From: JAIMBK01 sp040755215
Lineage (GTDB): Bacteria > Bacillota > Desulfotomaculia > Desulfotomaculales > Nap2-2B
Assembly (NCBI GenBank): GCA_040755215.1
Contig: JBFMBG010000019.1
Coordinates: 1 to 45,315 of the forward strand
Reading direction: 5' to 3'
Length of the DNA stretch: 45,315 nt
In this document: in pieces, positions 33,748 to 41,993 of the stretch
Numbering within the stretch: position 1 is the stretch's first letter
Layout of the letters: the number at the start of each line of letters is the position of its first letter
The notes under the pieces: model-generated
Databases searched by the model: none
What the model was told of the DNA's origin: nothing
What the model saw: the letters and a program-made list of their open reading frames with translations, nothing else
Translations under genes and position numbers: made by a program

Positions 33748-34572
33748 ATGGAATTTATCGGCAAAGTAGCTGTTGTAACTGGTGCAGGAAAGGGAATCGG
33801 TAAAACTGTAGCTTTAGCTTTCGCCCAGGAAGGGGCCAGGGTAACGATAGCCGACATTGATTTAGAATCTGCCCGGCAAACGGTTGAAGAAATTAAAAAT
33901 GGAGGCGGAGAAGCTATAGCCAGTTTAGTTGATGTTACCGACAGTGCACGGGTTAAAGCTATGGTTGAGGAAACCGTTAAATGCTGGGGAACTGTAGATA
34001 TTCTAGTCAATAATGCGGGCATTAGTAACAGTGTTATGATAGAAGACATGACTGAAGAACAATGGAGACAGGTTATTGATGTTAATTTAACGGGGGTTTT
34101 TCTGTGCTCCAAGGCTGTTCTTCCGGTAATGAAAGCAAAACGATACGGCAAAATTGTTAATGTCGCCTCAATTGCAGGCAAGCGCATGAGTATTTATGGA
34201 GGAGCCAATTATACGGCCTCTAAAGCAGGAGTAATTGGCTTTACCCGGCATCTGGCTTATGAAGTGGCTCCTTACGGCATAAATGTAAATTGTATCTGTC
34301 CAGGCGTTATTGCTACCCCCCTCATTCAGCAAATTTCTAGTCTAGATAATTTAAACGAGGTGGTTAGAATTACTCCAAAGGGCCGGCTTTGTACTCCTGA
34401 TGATCAGGCTAAGGCAATTCTACTTTTAGCTTCTGATCGCACGGAGATGATTTGTGGAGTAGCGCTGGATGTTGATGGAGGGAGCCTTTTAGGGTGGATG
34501 GATAATGAAAGTTACGAGAAAGCAAGAAAGAAAAAATCTATGGATGGCCGGCAGGGAAACGATCTTTTTTAA
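33748..34572 (+). CDS. SDR family oxidoreductase
   Basis: This 274-residue short-chain dehydrogenase has intact motifs: TGAGKGIG, NNAGIS, Ser in NVASIAG and YTASKAG. Its C-terminus extends about 25 residues past the usual FabG end with a charged tail (NESYEKARKKKSMDGRQG). ATG 33748 is six bases after AAGGAG; GTG 33733 is in frame but less likely. It is the last gene of the transporter operon, before a terminator, and probably performs an early oxidation of the imported substrate. Confidence 0.9.
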   Translation: MEFIGKVAVVTGAGKGIGKTVALAFAQEGARVTIADIDLESARQTVEEIKNGGGEAIASLVDVTDSARVKAMVEETVKCWGTVDILVNNAGISNSVMIEDMTEEQWRQVIDVNLTGVFLCSKAVLPVMKAKRYGKIVNVASIAGKRMSIYGGANYTASKAGVIGFTRHLAYEVAPYGINVNCICPGVIATPLIQQISSLDNLNEVVRITPKGRLCTPDDQAKAILLLASDRTEMICGVALDVDGGSLLGWMDNESYEKARKKKSMDGRQGNDLF

Positions 34573-34606
34573 TTTCCCGGATACATAAGAGTATATTTTT
34601 AGAAAA

Positions 34607-34640
34607 AAAAGGGGGGATTAACTCACCCCTTTTCCTTTGT
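34607..34640 (+). terminator. Intrinsic terminator after the TRAP/SDR operon
   Basis: AAAAGGGG (34607-34614) pairs with CCCCTTTT (34626-34633) across an 11-base loop; the A-run before and T-rich stretch after could serve both directions. Confidence 0.7.
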
Positions 34641-34692
34641 GGAATTTAAACAGTAAACTACAAGGTTTTATTCGACGCGGGAGGAAAAGATT

Positions 34693-36138
34693 TTGAACCT
34701 AAACCTGGTTTTGCGGACGTTAGGCCTGGTGCTGCTATGTGAATCATTGGCAATGGTTCCTTCTTTACTGGTTGCTGTCTATTTAAAGGAAAACAGCATC
34801 CCGGCTTTTTTAATAGCAATTTTTTTTGCTGGTGCGTTTGGTTTTATTTTCACAAAGTTTCCGGCTGACCCGAACCAGGTAAGTTATAAAGAAGGGTTTG
34901 CGGTCGCCACATTTGGCTGGCTGGTGCTGGTTATATATGGTAGCCTGCCTTTTATTTTTTCAGGTGTGCTGAGTCACCCGGTAGATGCTTTTTTTGAAAC
35001 CATGTCTGGCTTTACTACTACCGGAGCTTCGGTGCTAACTGATGTAGAAATTTTGCCGCGGAGTGTTCTTCTCTGGCGCAGCTTTACCCATTGGTTGGGT
35101 GGAATGGGTGTTATCGTCCTTACGGTAGCTTTAATACCTTCCTTAAAAGTCGCCGGGCTGCAGCTTTTTCGGGCAGAAGTGCCCGGTCCGACCAAAAGTA
35201 AAGTATTGCCGAGAGTAGCTATTACTGCCCGCGAGCTTTACCGGATCTATCTTTTCATTACAATTGCCGAAATTATCCTCTTAAAAATAGCCGGTATGTC
35301 CTGGTTTGATTCTGTAGTCCATACTTTTGGAACTGTTGCTACGGGAGGTTTTTCCAATAAAAATTTAAGTGTTGGCGCTTATGAAAACGTACTGATTGAA
35401 CTAATTATCATATTTTTTATGATTCTCTGCGGGATGAATTTTGCGCTTCATTACCGGGCTTTTCGGGGAAGTGAGCTTCATTCTTACTGGAAAGATCCGG
35501 AATTCAAGTTTTACCTGGGGGTTATTACCTCAAGTACTTTGTTAATTACCATTAATCTCTTAGAAGTAGGAGATTACGAAATAAATAGAGCTTTTCGGGC
35601 AGCTTTGTTTCAAGTTTCGTCAATAGTTACGACAACGGGTTTTGCTACGGATGATTTCAACCAGTGGCCGGCGTTTTCGCAAATAATCCTGTTTATTTTA
35701 ATGTTTGTTGGCGGGTGTGCGGGTTCGACTGGTGGCGCGATAAAGCATATTCGTGTACTCATCTTAATCAAGAGCGCCTCGCGGCAACTCACCCGGCTCT
35801 TGCATCCGCAGGCGGTTATTCCTATCCGGCTGGGTAGCCAGACGATTTCTGAAGAGGTAGTTGAGGCAGTCCAGGCTTTTTTCTTTGTTTATATATTAAT
35901 TTTCGCGGGCGTGGTAATTTTTCTTACCTCTTTGGGCTTGGATCTGGTTAGCGCGCTTGCTGCCGTGGCGGCCACCTTGGGCAATGTAGGACCGGGGCTG
36001 GGGCTGGTGGGACCGGCTTCCAATTATGCCTCCCTGCCCGTTGCGGCGAAGATAGTCTTAAGTATGTGTATGTTAATAGGTAGACTGGAAGTATATACTG
36101 TAATGGTGATTTTGAGTAGACGATTTTGGAAGCCGTAA
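34693..36138 (+). CDS. TrkH/KtrB-type potassium uptake channel subunit
   Basis: This 481-residue membrane protein of the K+ transporter superfamily has four pore-loop repeats, seen as TTTGASVLTDVE, GTVATGGFSNKN, VTTTGFATDDFNQWP and GNVGPGLG, and the TrkH segments WLGGMGVIVLTVA and GGCAGSTGGAIKHIRV. It moves K+ (or Na+) and normally needs a TrkA/KtrA regulator, which is not in the window. The start is TTG 34693 behind GAGG. It lies between the terminator of operon 2 and sigma-54 promoter 3, so it is probably expressed independently. Confidence 0.92.
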   Translation: MNLNLVLRTLGLVLLCESLAMVPSLLVAVYLKENSIPAFLIAIFFAGAFGFIFTKFPADPNQVSYKEGFAVATFGWLVLVIYGSLPFIFSGVLSHPVDAFFETMSGFTTTGASVLTDVEILPRSVLLWRSFTHWLGGMGVIVLTVALIPSLKVAGLQLFRAEVPGPTKSKVLPRVAITARELYRIYLFITIAEIILLKIAGMSWFDSVVHTFGTVATGGFSNKNLSVGAYENVLIELIIIFFMILCGMNFALHYRAFRGSELHSYWKDPEFKFYLGVITSSTLLITINLLEVGDYEINRAFRAALFQVSSIVTTTGFATDDFNQWPAFSQIILFILMFVGGCAGSTGGAIKHIRVLILIKSASRQLTRLLHPQAVIPIRLGSQTISEEVVEAVQAFFFVYILIFAGVVIFLTSLGLDLVSALAAVAATLGNVGPGLGLVGPASNYASLPVAAKIVLSMCMLIGRLEVYTVMVILSRRFWKP

Positions 36139-36182
36139 ACTCTTCGGTTTTGTTTTTCGGGTTTAAACTATTGCTTAAAAGG

Positions 36183-36273
36183 TTGTATATGACCTGTATA
36201 TGTGTTACAAATAGTATACTACATAGGAGGCCATATTTAAAAGAAATCTTCGTGAGTTGTTTATTATATGTAA
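36183..36273 (+). promoter_or_regulatory. Upstream activator half-sites for sigma-54 promoter 3
   Basis: The block TTGTATATGACCTGT (from 36183) leads into GTTACAAATAGTATAC (36204-36219), and the facing half-site GTTTATTATATGTAA lies at 36259-36273. Order and spacing match those at the other two promoters. Confidence 0.77.
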
Positions 36274-36357
36274 TGTTTATTTAATCTAGAATATTGTGTT
36301 AGTTATCCATTTTAATTTTTTTTATTGTCAATGCCTGATTTCAACCACAGGCTGAGC

Positions 36358-36373
36358 AGGCATAATATTTGCA
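36358..36373 (+). promoter_or_regulatory. Sigma-54 promoter 3
   Basis: AGGCATAATATTTGCA has GG at 36359-36360 and GC at 36371-36372, ten bases apart. It differs from promoter 1 at few positions and precedes the third island operon. Confidence 0.88.
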
Positions 36374-36547
36374 TGTAGGTAGGTGCGGTGGTGTCCAGGA
36401 AGAGCAGGTGAAAAGGTTCCAAGTTTTTGAGGTTCTAATATTCAAGAGTATCTACAGGGTACTTTGGTCAACATTCTAATCGCGCAGTCGTGTGTCCATG
36501 TTTTCTTTACGGTTAAAAAGGATAAAATGAAAGGAGTCTTTGCTTCA

Positions 36548-37090
36548 GTGGCTGCAGAAAAAATAACATATCAGGATATTTTACAATTAGTGCAAATAAT
36601 TAACTCTGCTGAGTGCGAACTTCATTTGAAATATGGTGACTTAGTTTTAGATGTGCTTAAGCACAAACCTAATCAAATGGTTATTCCGGAAGTGGCTAGC
36701 TAGACATTAATGCCGCCTCCTCAAGCAGCATCTTTTACTCCATTGGAACCAATAAATAATTCGACACAGTTGGTTGATCCTACGCCTGCCCCGACCTATC
36801 AAAAACCACCCGGGGCCTTACCCGAGCATGTGGTAGTAGTGAAGTCACCTATGGTAGGGACATTCTACCGCGCCCCTTCCCCGGGAGCCAAACCTTTTGT
36901 CGAGGTTGGCCAGCGCGTAAGCAAGGAGGATACTGTTTGCATTATTGATGTAATGAAAATAATGAACTCTATACCGGCCGGCACTGACGGGGTAGTAACG
37001 CATATTTTCGTGGAAGATGGTGCTCCTGTTGAATTTGGGCAACCGCTAATGGTCATTGATCCAACCCGCTCGCGTGAGCTTACCAACTAG
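36548..37090 (+). pseudogene. Second biotin carboxyl carrier gene with in-frame amber stop
   Basis: This copy of the carrier at 23130 keeps the helix, linker and biotinyl domain with MKIMN, all in one frame, but a TAG at 36701-36703 splits it; the intact copy has CAG there, so one C-to-T change explains the stop. GTG 36548, 11 bases after AAGGAG, is the likely start. A downstream ATG (36710) could give a 126-residue biotinyl protein but has no ribosome site. The two gene ends are nearly identical to the intact copy while the linker has diverged. Confidence 0.82.
36810..37065 (+). repeat. Duplicated biotinyl-domain DNA, copy 2
   Basis: Counterpart of 23401-23656, with a single difference over about 256 bases. 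Confidence 0.9.
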
Positions 37091-37146
37091 CGCATTGAAC
37101 CACCAATATATATTCTGCAATTAGTTTTGAAAGGAATTGAAGAAAT

Positions 37147-37824
37147 GTGGAAATAGTTACTGCCTTATTGAGCATTATCATCATCAACCTTATCTTGAGC
37201 GGTGATAACGCCGTGGTTATTGCTCTGGCCAGCCGCAATCTTCCCGCCAGGCAACAAAAGCAGGCGGTTTTCTGGGGAAGCGGGGGAGCCATTGGTTTAC
37301 GTGTGATCCTGACCATCGTGGCCGTGTTAATTTTAAGAATTCCCTTTTTGCAGGCAGCCGGCGGTATTTTACTGGTCTGGATTGCGCTTAAGCTTTTAAG
37401 AGACGAAGAAAGTAAGGAAGAGTACGAATCTGCCGATAATCTGTGGGGCGCCATTAAAACAATCATTTTTGCCGACTTTTTAATGAGTTTGGATAACGTT
37501 TTAGCTGTGGCGGGAGCATCGAAGGGAAATATTCCCTTGCTGATCACCGGTCTGGCCATAAGCATACCGATTATTGTCTTCGGCAGCCAGATTATTTTGT
37601 TTTTCATGAAAAAATTTCCCATCATCGTTTACGTAGGTGCAGCAGTGCTGGGCTGGACGGCCGGGGAAATGTTTGTGCGGGACAGGCAGATGACGCTATA
37701 CCTTCATCATCTTCCTGGTACTTTTGAATGGCTGATCCCGCTTGTCCTGACCCTGTTTGTGGTTATAGTTGGCTACTGGTTAAATGCACGCCGGAAAAAG
37801 CTTGTTGCAAAAAACCTGGAATAA
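37147..37824 (+). CDS. TerC family membrane protein (YjbE-like)
   Basis: This 225-residue polytopic membrane protein has the TerC family's acidic intramembrane motifs: NLILSGDNAVVIALA near the start and ADFLMSLDNVLAVAG in the middle. Family members are linked to manganese or other metal export. The start is GTG 37147, nine bases after AAGGAATTGAAGAA-type purines. It lies between the broken carrier gene and the carboxyltransferase scrap, where a carboxylase gene would be expected, so it was probably brought in by the rearrangement that destroyed the second carboxylase operon. Confidence 0.88.
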   Translation: MEIVTALLSIIIINLILSGDNAVVIALASRNLPARQQKQAVFWGSGGAIGLRVILTIVAVLILRIPFLQAAGGILLVWIALKLLRDEESKEEYESADNLWGAIKTIIFADFLMSLDNVLAVAGASKGNIPLLITGLAISIPIIVFGSQIILFFMKKFPIIVYVGAAVLGWTAGEMFVRDRQMTLYLHHLPGTFEWLIPLVLTLFVVIVGYWLNARRKKLVAKNLE

Positions 37825-37837
37825 AAAATGTAAAAGA

Positions 37838-37975
37838 GCCATTGAGCGGCTGCGGGCGGAGAGAGGCCCCTTTGCCAGCGACGATGAGTTATTATTAACA
37901 GCTTATTACTATGATCCGAAAATTTTAGGTGATTTGTTCAATGAAAAAGGCGAGACTGTTTCCGGCCTCCGTTTT
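37838..37975 (+). pseudogene. 3' fragment of a second carboxyltransferase gene
   Basis: These 138 bases match 26457-26600 of the carboxyltransferase with three substitutions and one six-base deletion (Asn-Tyr lost). They encode AIERLRAERGPFASDDE and YDPKILGDLFNEKGE. The rest of the gene is absent, and the frame runs on into unrelated sequence ending at 38053. It is a relic of a duplicated carboxylase operon. Confidence 0.88.
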
Positions 37976-38033
37976 AGGGGTAAAAATTGCCTTATGGCAA
38001 AACCCTTTGGAAAAGAGGAAGGGTTAATGGAAG

Positions 38034-38663
38034 ATGAAAGTTCTTGCTTTTAGCGGGAGCCCCATACGTGATGGCAACCTGGAAAAGGCAATTAAAGAAA
38101 TTTTGGCTGCGGTTGGTGAACCGTCTGAATTTATTCGACTCGCAGAATTGCAAATACGGCCATGCCTGGCCTGCAGGAAATGCGTCGAAACCAACCGGTG
38201 TATTCAAAAAGATGACATGAGTGTTTTGCTGGATCGAATCCGGGAAGCACCGGCCCTGATTATAGGTGGTTTCCCCACCTTCTTTTCTCTAAATGCCCTG
38301 ACGAAGACCTTTATAGAACGTTTATCGGCACTAAAACATAACCATATGCTTACCCGGGGTAAGCTAGGGATCAGTGTGGCGTGCGGATTCAGGGATGCAG
38401 GAAAAGTGCTGGATTACCTTAATTCGTTTTTTGATTGGTTCCAAATGATCAGGATAGGTAGTCTCCAAGTTCCCGGCTGCATGCCCTGTCTTACCTGCGG
38501 TTTTGGTGAAAAGTGTGCATATAGCAATGTAAAGATATGTTATGGTGACGACGCGAAAATTAATCCGGCCATGTTTCCTTCACAGGAACAACAGCAGCAA
38601 ACACTAAAAGAAGCGAGAAGGTTAGGTGAACACCTACGAGGTAAATTGTATGAATTGCGATAA
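38034..38663 (+). CDS. Iron-sulfur flavoprotein-like reductase with two cysteine clusters
   Basis: This 209-residue flavodoxin-fold protein has the FMN loop SGSPIRDGNLE, GGFPTFFSLNALTKTFIER, and two Cys groups: CLACRKCVETNRC, the compact Fe-S flavoprotein type, and CMPCLTCGFGEKC later on. The second cluster is not present in the relative at 21922 and may hold an extra [4Fe-4S] centre. ATG 38034 overlaps the end of the carboxyltransferase relic frame. An Ntn-hydrolase gene follows 20 bases later. Confidence 0.85.
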   Translation: MKVLAFSGSPIRDGNLEKAIKEILAAVGEPSEFIRLAELQIRPCLACRKCVETNRCIQKDDMSVLLDRIREAPALIIGGFPTFFSLNALTKTFIERLSALKHNHMLTRGKLGISVACGFRDAGKVLDYLNSFFDWFQMIRIGSLQVPGCMPCLTCGFGEKCAYSNVKICYGDDAKINPAMFPSQEQQQQTLKEARRLGEHLRGKLYELR

Positions 38664-38682
38664 GTAATTGGAGGGGAAACAT

Positions 38683-39546
38683 ATGTGCACGAGTGGTGTA
38701 ATTTCGGCAGTAGACAGGGAGGGCAAAAAAAGGGTATTTCTCTTTAAAACTGTTGATTATGATCTGGTTGGCGCCTGGCATGCTGTGGTTCGTAGCGGGC
38801 GTGGTTATGATGCCTTAGCAATAGGAATGGTTCCCCAGTTAGGTATTAATTCCGGACTTAATGAAAAGGGGCTGGGTGTATGTATGTCTTACCTGGATGT
38901 GAAAGGTGTCGAGGATAGCGCAAAAGTAGAATCAAGAATGCCTGCCAGGTGGGCCGGGGATGACCGGGGATTGGCAAATGCCGCCGTATTGGCCAGCTGT
39001 ACGACGGTGGAGGAAGCAATCGAATATTATTATGATTTTGTGGCTAAACATCCAGGTACCGTCGGTGGTAATCATATGCTTGCGGATGCAACGGGCAATA
39101 TTGCCGTGTTCGAACATTCCAATGGGGAGGCCCGTCATGCATATTATACTGATACCGGCTTCGCGGCCCGGGGTAATAATGGTCTCCTGGTAATCCAAAA
39201 ACAGCAGGAGTTGTTGCCTGAAGAAATAAAAAAAGACCGTATGGTTCGCTATCAAAAAATGAATGAATTTCTTGCCGGACTTCATTTCGAACTGAAGAAT
39301 GGGCTCAACGATGAGGTAATCGTGCAAAAAATTAAGGGAATCTTAAGTTACCACGCCCCTACGGGAGTGGACCAGCCGGGCAGCATTTGTACACACAACC
39401 TGCAGCTAAACGGAGCGAGGACAAATCAACCCTTGCCCGGGTGTTGGACGATTACTTCCGTGATCTTCGATATTATGAAGCTGAAATGTTACTTTAGCAT
39501 CGGGAATCCGTGCCAGGATCAATGGGGAACCATAAGTTTTAGCTAA
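38683..39546 (+). CDS. Ntn-hydrolase of the C45/acyl-CoA:6-APA acyltransferase type
   Basis: This 287-residue protein begins Met-Cys-Thr-Ser-Gly; removal of Met would leave Cys2 as the N-terminal nucleophile that defines Ntn-hydrolases. The body shows GLNEKGLGVCMSYLD, GNHMLADATGNIAVFEHS, GLLVIQK and CTHNLQLNG, which resemble the C45 peptidase/acyltransferase and bile salt hydrolase-like families acting on amide bonds. ATG 38683 follows GGAGGGG; a TTG at 38668 would bury the nucleophile, so it is rejected. It may release an acid from an amide substrate for the island pathway. Confidence 0.85.
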   Translation: MCTSGVISAVDREGKKRVFLFKTVDYDLVGAWHAVVRSGRGYDALAIGMVPQLGINSGLNEKGLGVCMSYLDVKGVEDSAKVESRMPARWAGDDRGLANAAVLASCTTVEEAIEYYYDFVAKHPGTVGGNHMLADATGNIAVFEHSNGEARHAYYTDTGFAARGNNGLLVIQKQQELLPEEIKKDRMVRYQKMNEFLAGLHFELKNGLNDEVIVQKIKGILSYHAPTGVDQPGSICTHNLQLNGARTNQPLPGCWTITSVIFDIMKLKCYFSIGNPCQDQWGTISFS

Positions 39547-39633
39547 ATTTTTATTAGGTCATATCTTGTGCAGTGATGTTTTTCTAGCTTTGAACCTGGC
39601 CAAAACGAAGAAATGAACACGGGGGTTTTGAAA

Positions 39634-40527
39634 ATGCCTTTAAATTCCCAAGGTGTAATGCCGCAACAAGAAAATCAGGACCATACTATCGAAGAAAGGC
39701 AGCAGCGGGATTTGCTGGCCTGTGCCGTGGAGATTGCGCCGTTTATCAAAGGGGTTCTCGGGGAAGAAGTAGGGTTCTATATTGGGGATCGAAAGCGGTT
39801 TATTTACAGTAAGCACGGGATTATACAACTCCCCTTAAAAGTTGGTGATGAAATAAAGGAAGGCAGCGCGAATATGCAGGCTTTGCGAAGTGGCGCAAGA
39901 GTAAAAGCTAAAATTGGAAAAGAGCTTTACGGTATACCCTATATCGGGACTTCTTATCCTATTACCAATTATATGACCGGTGAAATAATTGGTGTAATTG
40001 GTATTGTAACTCCGGTTTCCCGTGAAGAAGGTCTCATGGAATTAGCTGGCAAGGTAGAAAACCAGGTAAATAATATTGCCTTGGCTACGACAAATCTAAC
40101 GGCAACTTCTGAAGAACTGGCTGCTACTACGGAAGATTTTAATAATAATGTTCAAAACATTAAGGACAAAGTTCAAAAAACCGATAGTATAGTGGCATTG
40201 ATTAAAGAAATTGCTGAACAAGTCCATATGTTAGGATTGAACGCCGCTATTGAAGCAGCCAGAGTGGGGGAAATGGGGCGCGGGTTTAACGTAGTAGCTA
40301 ACGAGATCAGAAAAATGTCCCAGAGTACCCAAAAGTCAGCTAAAGAAATTATGGGGATGCTCCAAGAAATACAACAATCTATTTTGGAATTAACGCAATC
40401 CGTTGGGCAGATAGCAGCAGTAACACAACAGCAGGCGGCTTCCACCCAGGAAATTAGCGGTGCAGTCAATGAACTGAGCACATTGGTAGCGGATCTGAGG
40501 AAAAAGGCTGTTGAGTTAATTAATTAG
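39634..40527 (+). CDS. Cytoplasmic methyl-accepting chemotaxis protein
   Basis: This 297-residue protein has no membrane segments. The N-terminal half (about residues 20-125) is a small sensor domain, and the C-terminal half is a short MCP signalling coiled coil with the hairpin tip around EIAEQVHMLGLNAAIEAARVGE. ATG 39634 has GGGGG eight bases upstream; ATG 39613 is also in frame. Its place in a sigma-54-regulated catabolic operon suggests taxis toward a pathway metabolite or energy state. Confidence 0.9.
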   Translation: MPLNSQGVMPQQENQDHTIEERQQRDLLACAVEIAPFIKGVLGEEVGFYIGDRKRFIYSKHGIIQLPLKVGDEIKEGSANMQALRSGARVKAKIGKELYGIPYIGTSYPITNYMTGEIIGVIGIVTPVSREEGLMELAGKVENQVNNIALATTNLTATSEELAATTEDFNNNVQNIKDKVQKTDSIVALIKEIAEQVHMLGLNAAIEAARVGEMGRGFNVVANEIRKMSQSTQKSAKEIMGMLQEIQQSILELTQSVGQIAAVTQQQAASTQEISGAVNELSTLVADLRKKAVELIN

Positions 40528-40569
40528 TATTTATACTTCAACAGCGAAGAGAATAAATGGTATGAGGAC

Positions 40570-41826
40570 ATGAAGGCAGATCAAGAATTAAATTATAAAA
40601 ATCATACGGAAAAATACGTTAAATTAACCGACATAGCTTTTACACTATTATGTATAGGTTTATCTTCTTTCAGTGTAGCTGTTCTGTTCGAGTTAAAAAA
40701 GAAAATTGTAGAGGAAAAACATTGGCTAAATAATGATGAATATTTAAATGGTCTGGGACTGGCGCAAATGTTGCCAGGTGCTCTGGCCGTAAATTTCGTT
40801 GCCTATGTAGGACACACTCTTAGGGGGCTACAAGGTTCCATTATCGCCGTTATATTTTTCATGCTACCCTGTTTTACTTTAATGGTGTTATTATCGTACC
40901 TATATTTAAAGCTAGGGGAACTTCCCGTTATTATCTCTTTGCAAAATGGCCTTAGCGCTATGGTGGTTGGGCTTGTTTTAAATTTCATTATTGATCTCTG
41001 GAAGTCAGGGGCAAATAATCCTAAGCTTACCCTATTGGCAATATTAGGTTTTATAGTGGTTTATTTTTACAAGTCTAGTGTTTTCCCTATTTTTGCGGTG
41101 GCAGGGGCTATTAGCGTATTTTTTGTCATTCTAGAAAAGATTTTTCCCCGGTGGGGGAAGTTTATTAGTCAAGGATTCTGGCAGGAAAAAAAAGATCAGG
41201 AAATAAAGCTAAAAATAATTAAAGCCACTTTCAATATGAAAAATTACCTTTTCATGGTATCCTGTTTATTTTTGATTATCGGGATAGATTTCTTCTTAAT
41301 ATATATGCAGGCTAGACTTGCTCAGGTAGGAACGTTGTTCTTTAAGATAGGTGCCTTAATCTTTGGTGGCGGATATGCAATGCTTCCCTTTATCCAGGAT
41401 ACAGTGGTTAATCAATATCACTGGTTAGATAACAGGGAATTTGGTATTGCCCTGGCTTTAAGCCTGATAACCCCGGGACCGGTGGCAATAATTTCTGCCT
41501 TCATCGGCTTTAAAGTAGCCGGGCTGGCTGGTGCTTTTATTGCCGCGGTAAATATGTACCTCCCATCATTTGCGCTTACCAATATTATCGCTCCCTTATA
41601 TAGGGAAGTCTCTCAGATTACAGTAATTAAGCAAATTCTAAAAGGTATAGTGGCGGCATTTATAGGTACTATGTTATCTTTGATCATTAAATTGACCAGC
41701 ACTAACCTGGTTGACCTGCAGACCTGGGGTATTGCTATAGCGGCCTTTGTGGCCCAAAGGTATATGAAGGTTGGTACCGTATGGATTATTTTAGCTGGGG
41801 CAGTCATTTCGTTAATCCTTTTTTAG
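40570..41826 (+). CDS. ChrA-type (chromate) transporter, two CHR domains
   Basis: This 418-residue membrane protein has two CHR halves: LNGLGLAQMLPGALAVNFVA in the first and FGGGYAMLPFIQDTVV with ALSLITPGPVAIISAFIG in the second. Length and order match the long-chain ChrA family. Members export chromate, but many in catabolic contexts have unknown anions, so the substrate is not certain. The first repeat is unusual in lacking the usual FGGP-type motif. ATG 40570 follows ATGAGGAC. It is part of operon 3. Confidence 0.87.
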   Translation: MKADQELNYKNHTEKYVKLTDIAFTLLCIGLSSFSVAVLFELKKKIVEEKHWLNNDEYLNGLGLAQMLPGALAVNFVAYVGHTLRGLQGSIIAVIFFMLPCFTLMVLLSYLYLKLGELPVIISLQNGLSAMVVGLVLNFIIDLWKSGANNPKLTLLAILGFIVVYFYKSSVFPIFAVAGAISVFFVILEKIFPRWGKFISQGFWQEKKDQEIKLKIIKATFNMKNYLFMVSCLFLIIGIDFFLIYMQARLAQVGTLFFKIGALIFGGGYAMLPFIQDTVVNQYHWLDNREFGIALALSLITPGPVAIISAFIGFKVAGLAGAFIAAVNMYLPSFALTNIIAPLYREVSQITVIKQILKGIVAAFIGTMLSLIIKLTSTNLVDLQTWGIAIAAFVAQRYMKVGTVWIILAGAVISLILF

Positions 41827-41993
41827 CATCCCCAAATGCTGGAATTGTTAGCAATCCACCCGTTCACCCAGGAGGTGTAAGCTGTGTAGAGTGCATGAGG
41901 GCTGTCCCGTGGGGCAAAGGTAAATTGACAGGCAAAAACCAATGGCCGAGTTACCCTTTATAAGCATTGATATTTTTCAGGAGGGTTAGATAA

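Larger units (their letters stand above)
36139..36547. other. Intergenic region carrying sigma-54 promoter 3
   Basis: No gene is present. The stretch holds the third set of activator half-sites and promoter, then about 170 bases of leader before the broken biotin carrier gene. Confidence 0.7.

Noticed and set aside
36701..36703. In-frame TAG of the second biotin carrier read as pyrrolysine
   Set aside because: It falls in the variable linker where the intact copy has CAG, not at a functional site, and no pyl genes or methylamine methyltransferase are in the window. A simple nonsense mutation is enough.
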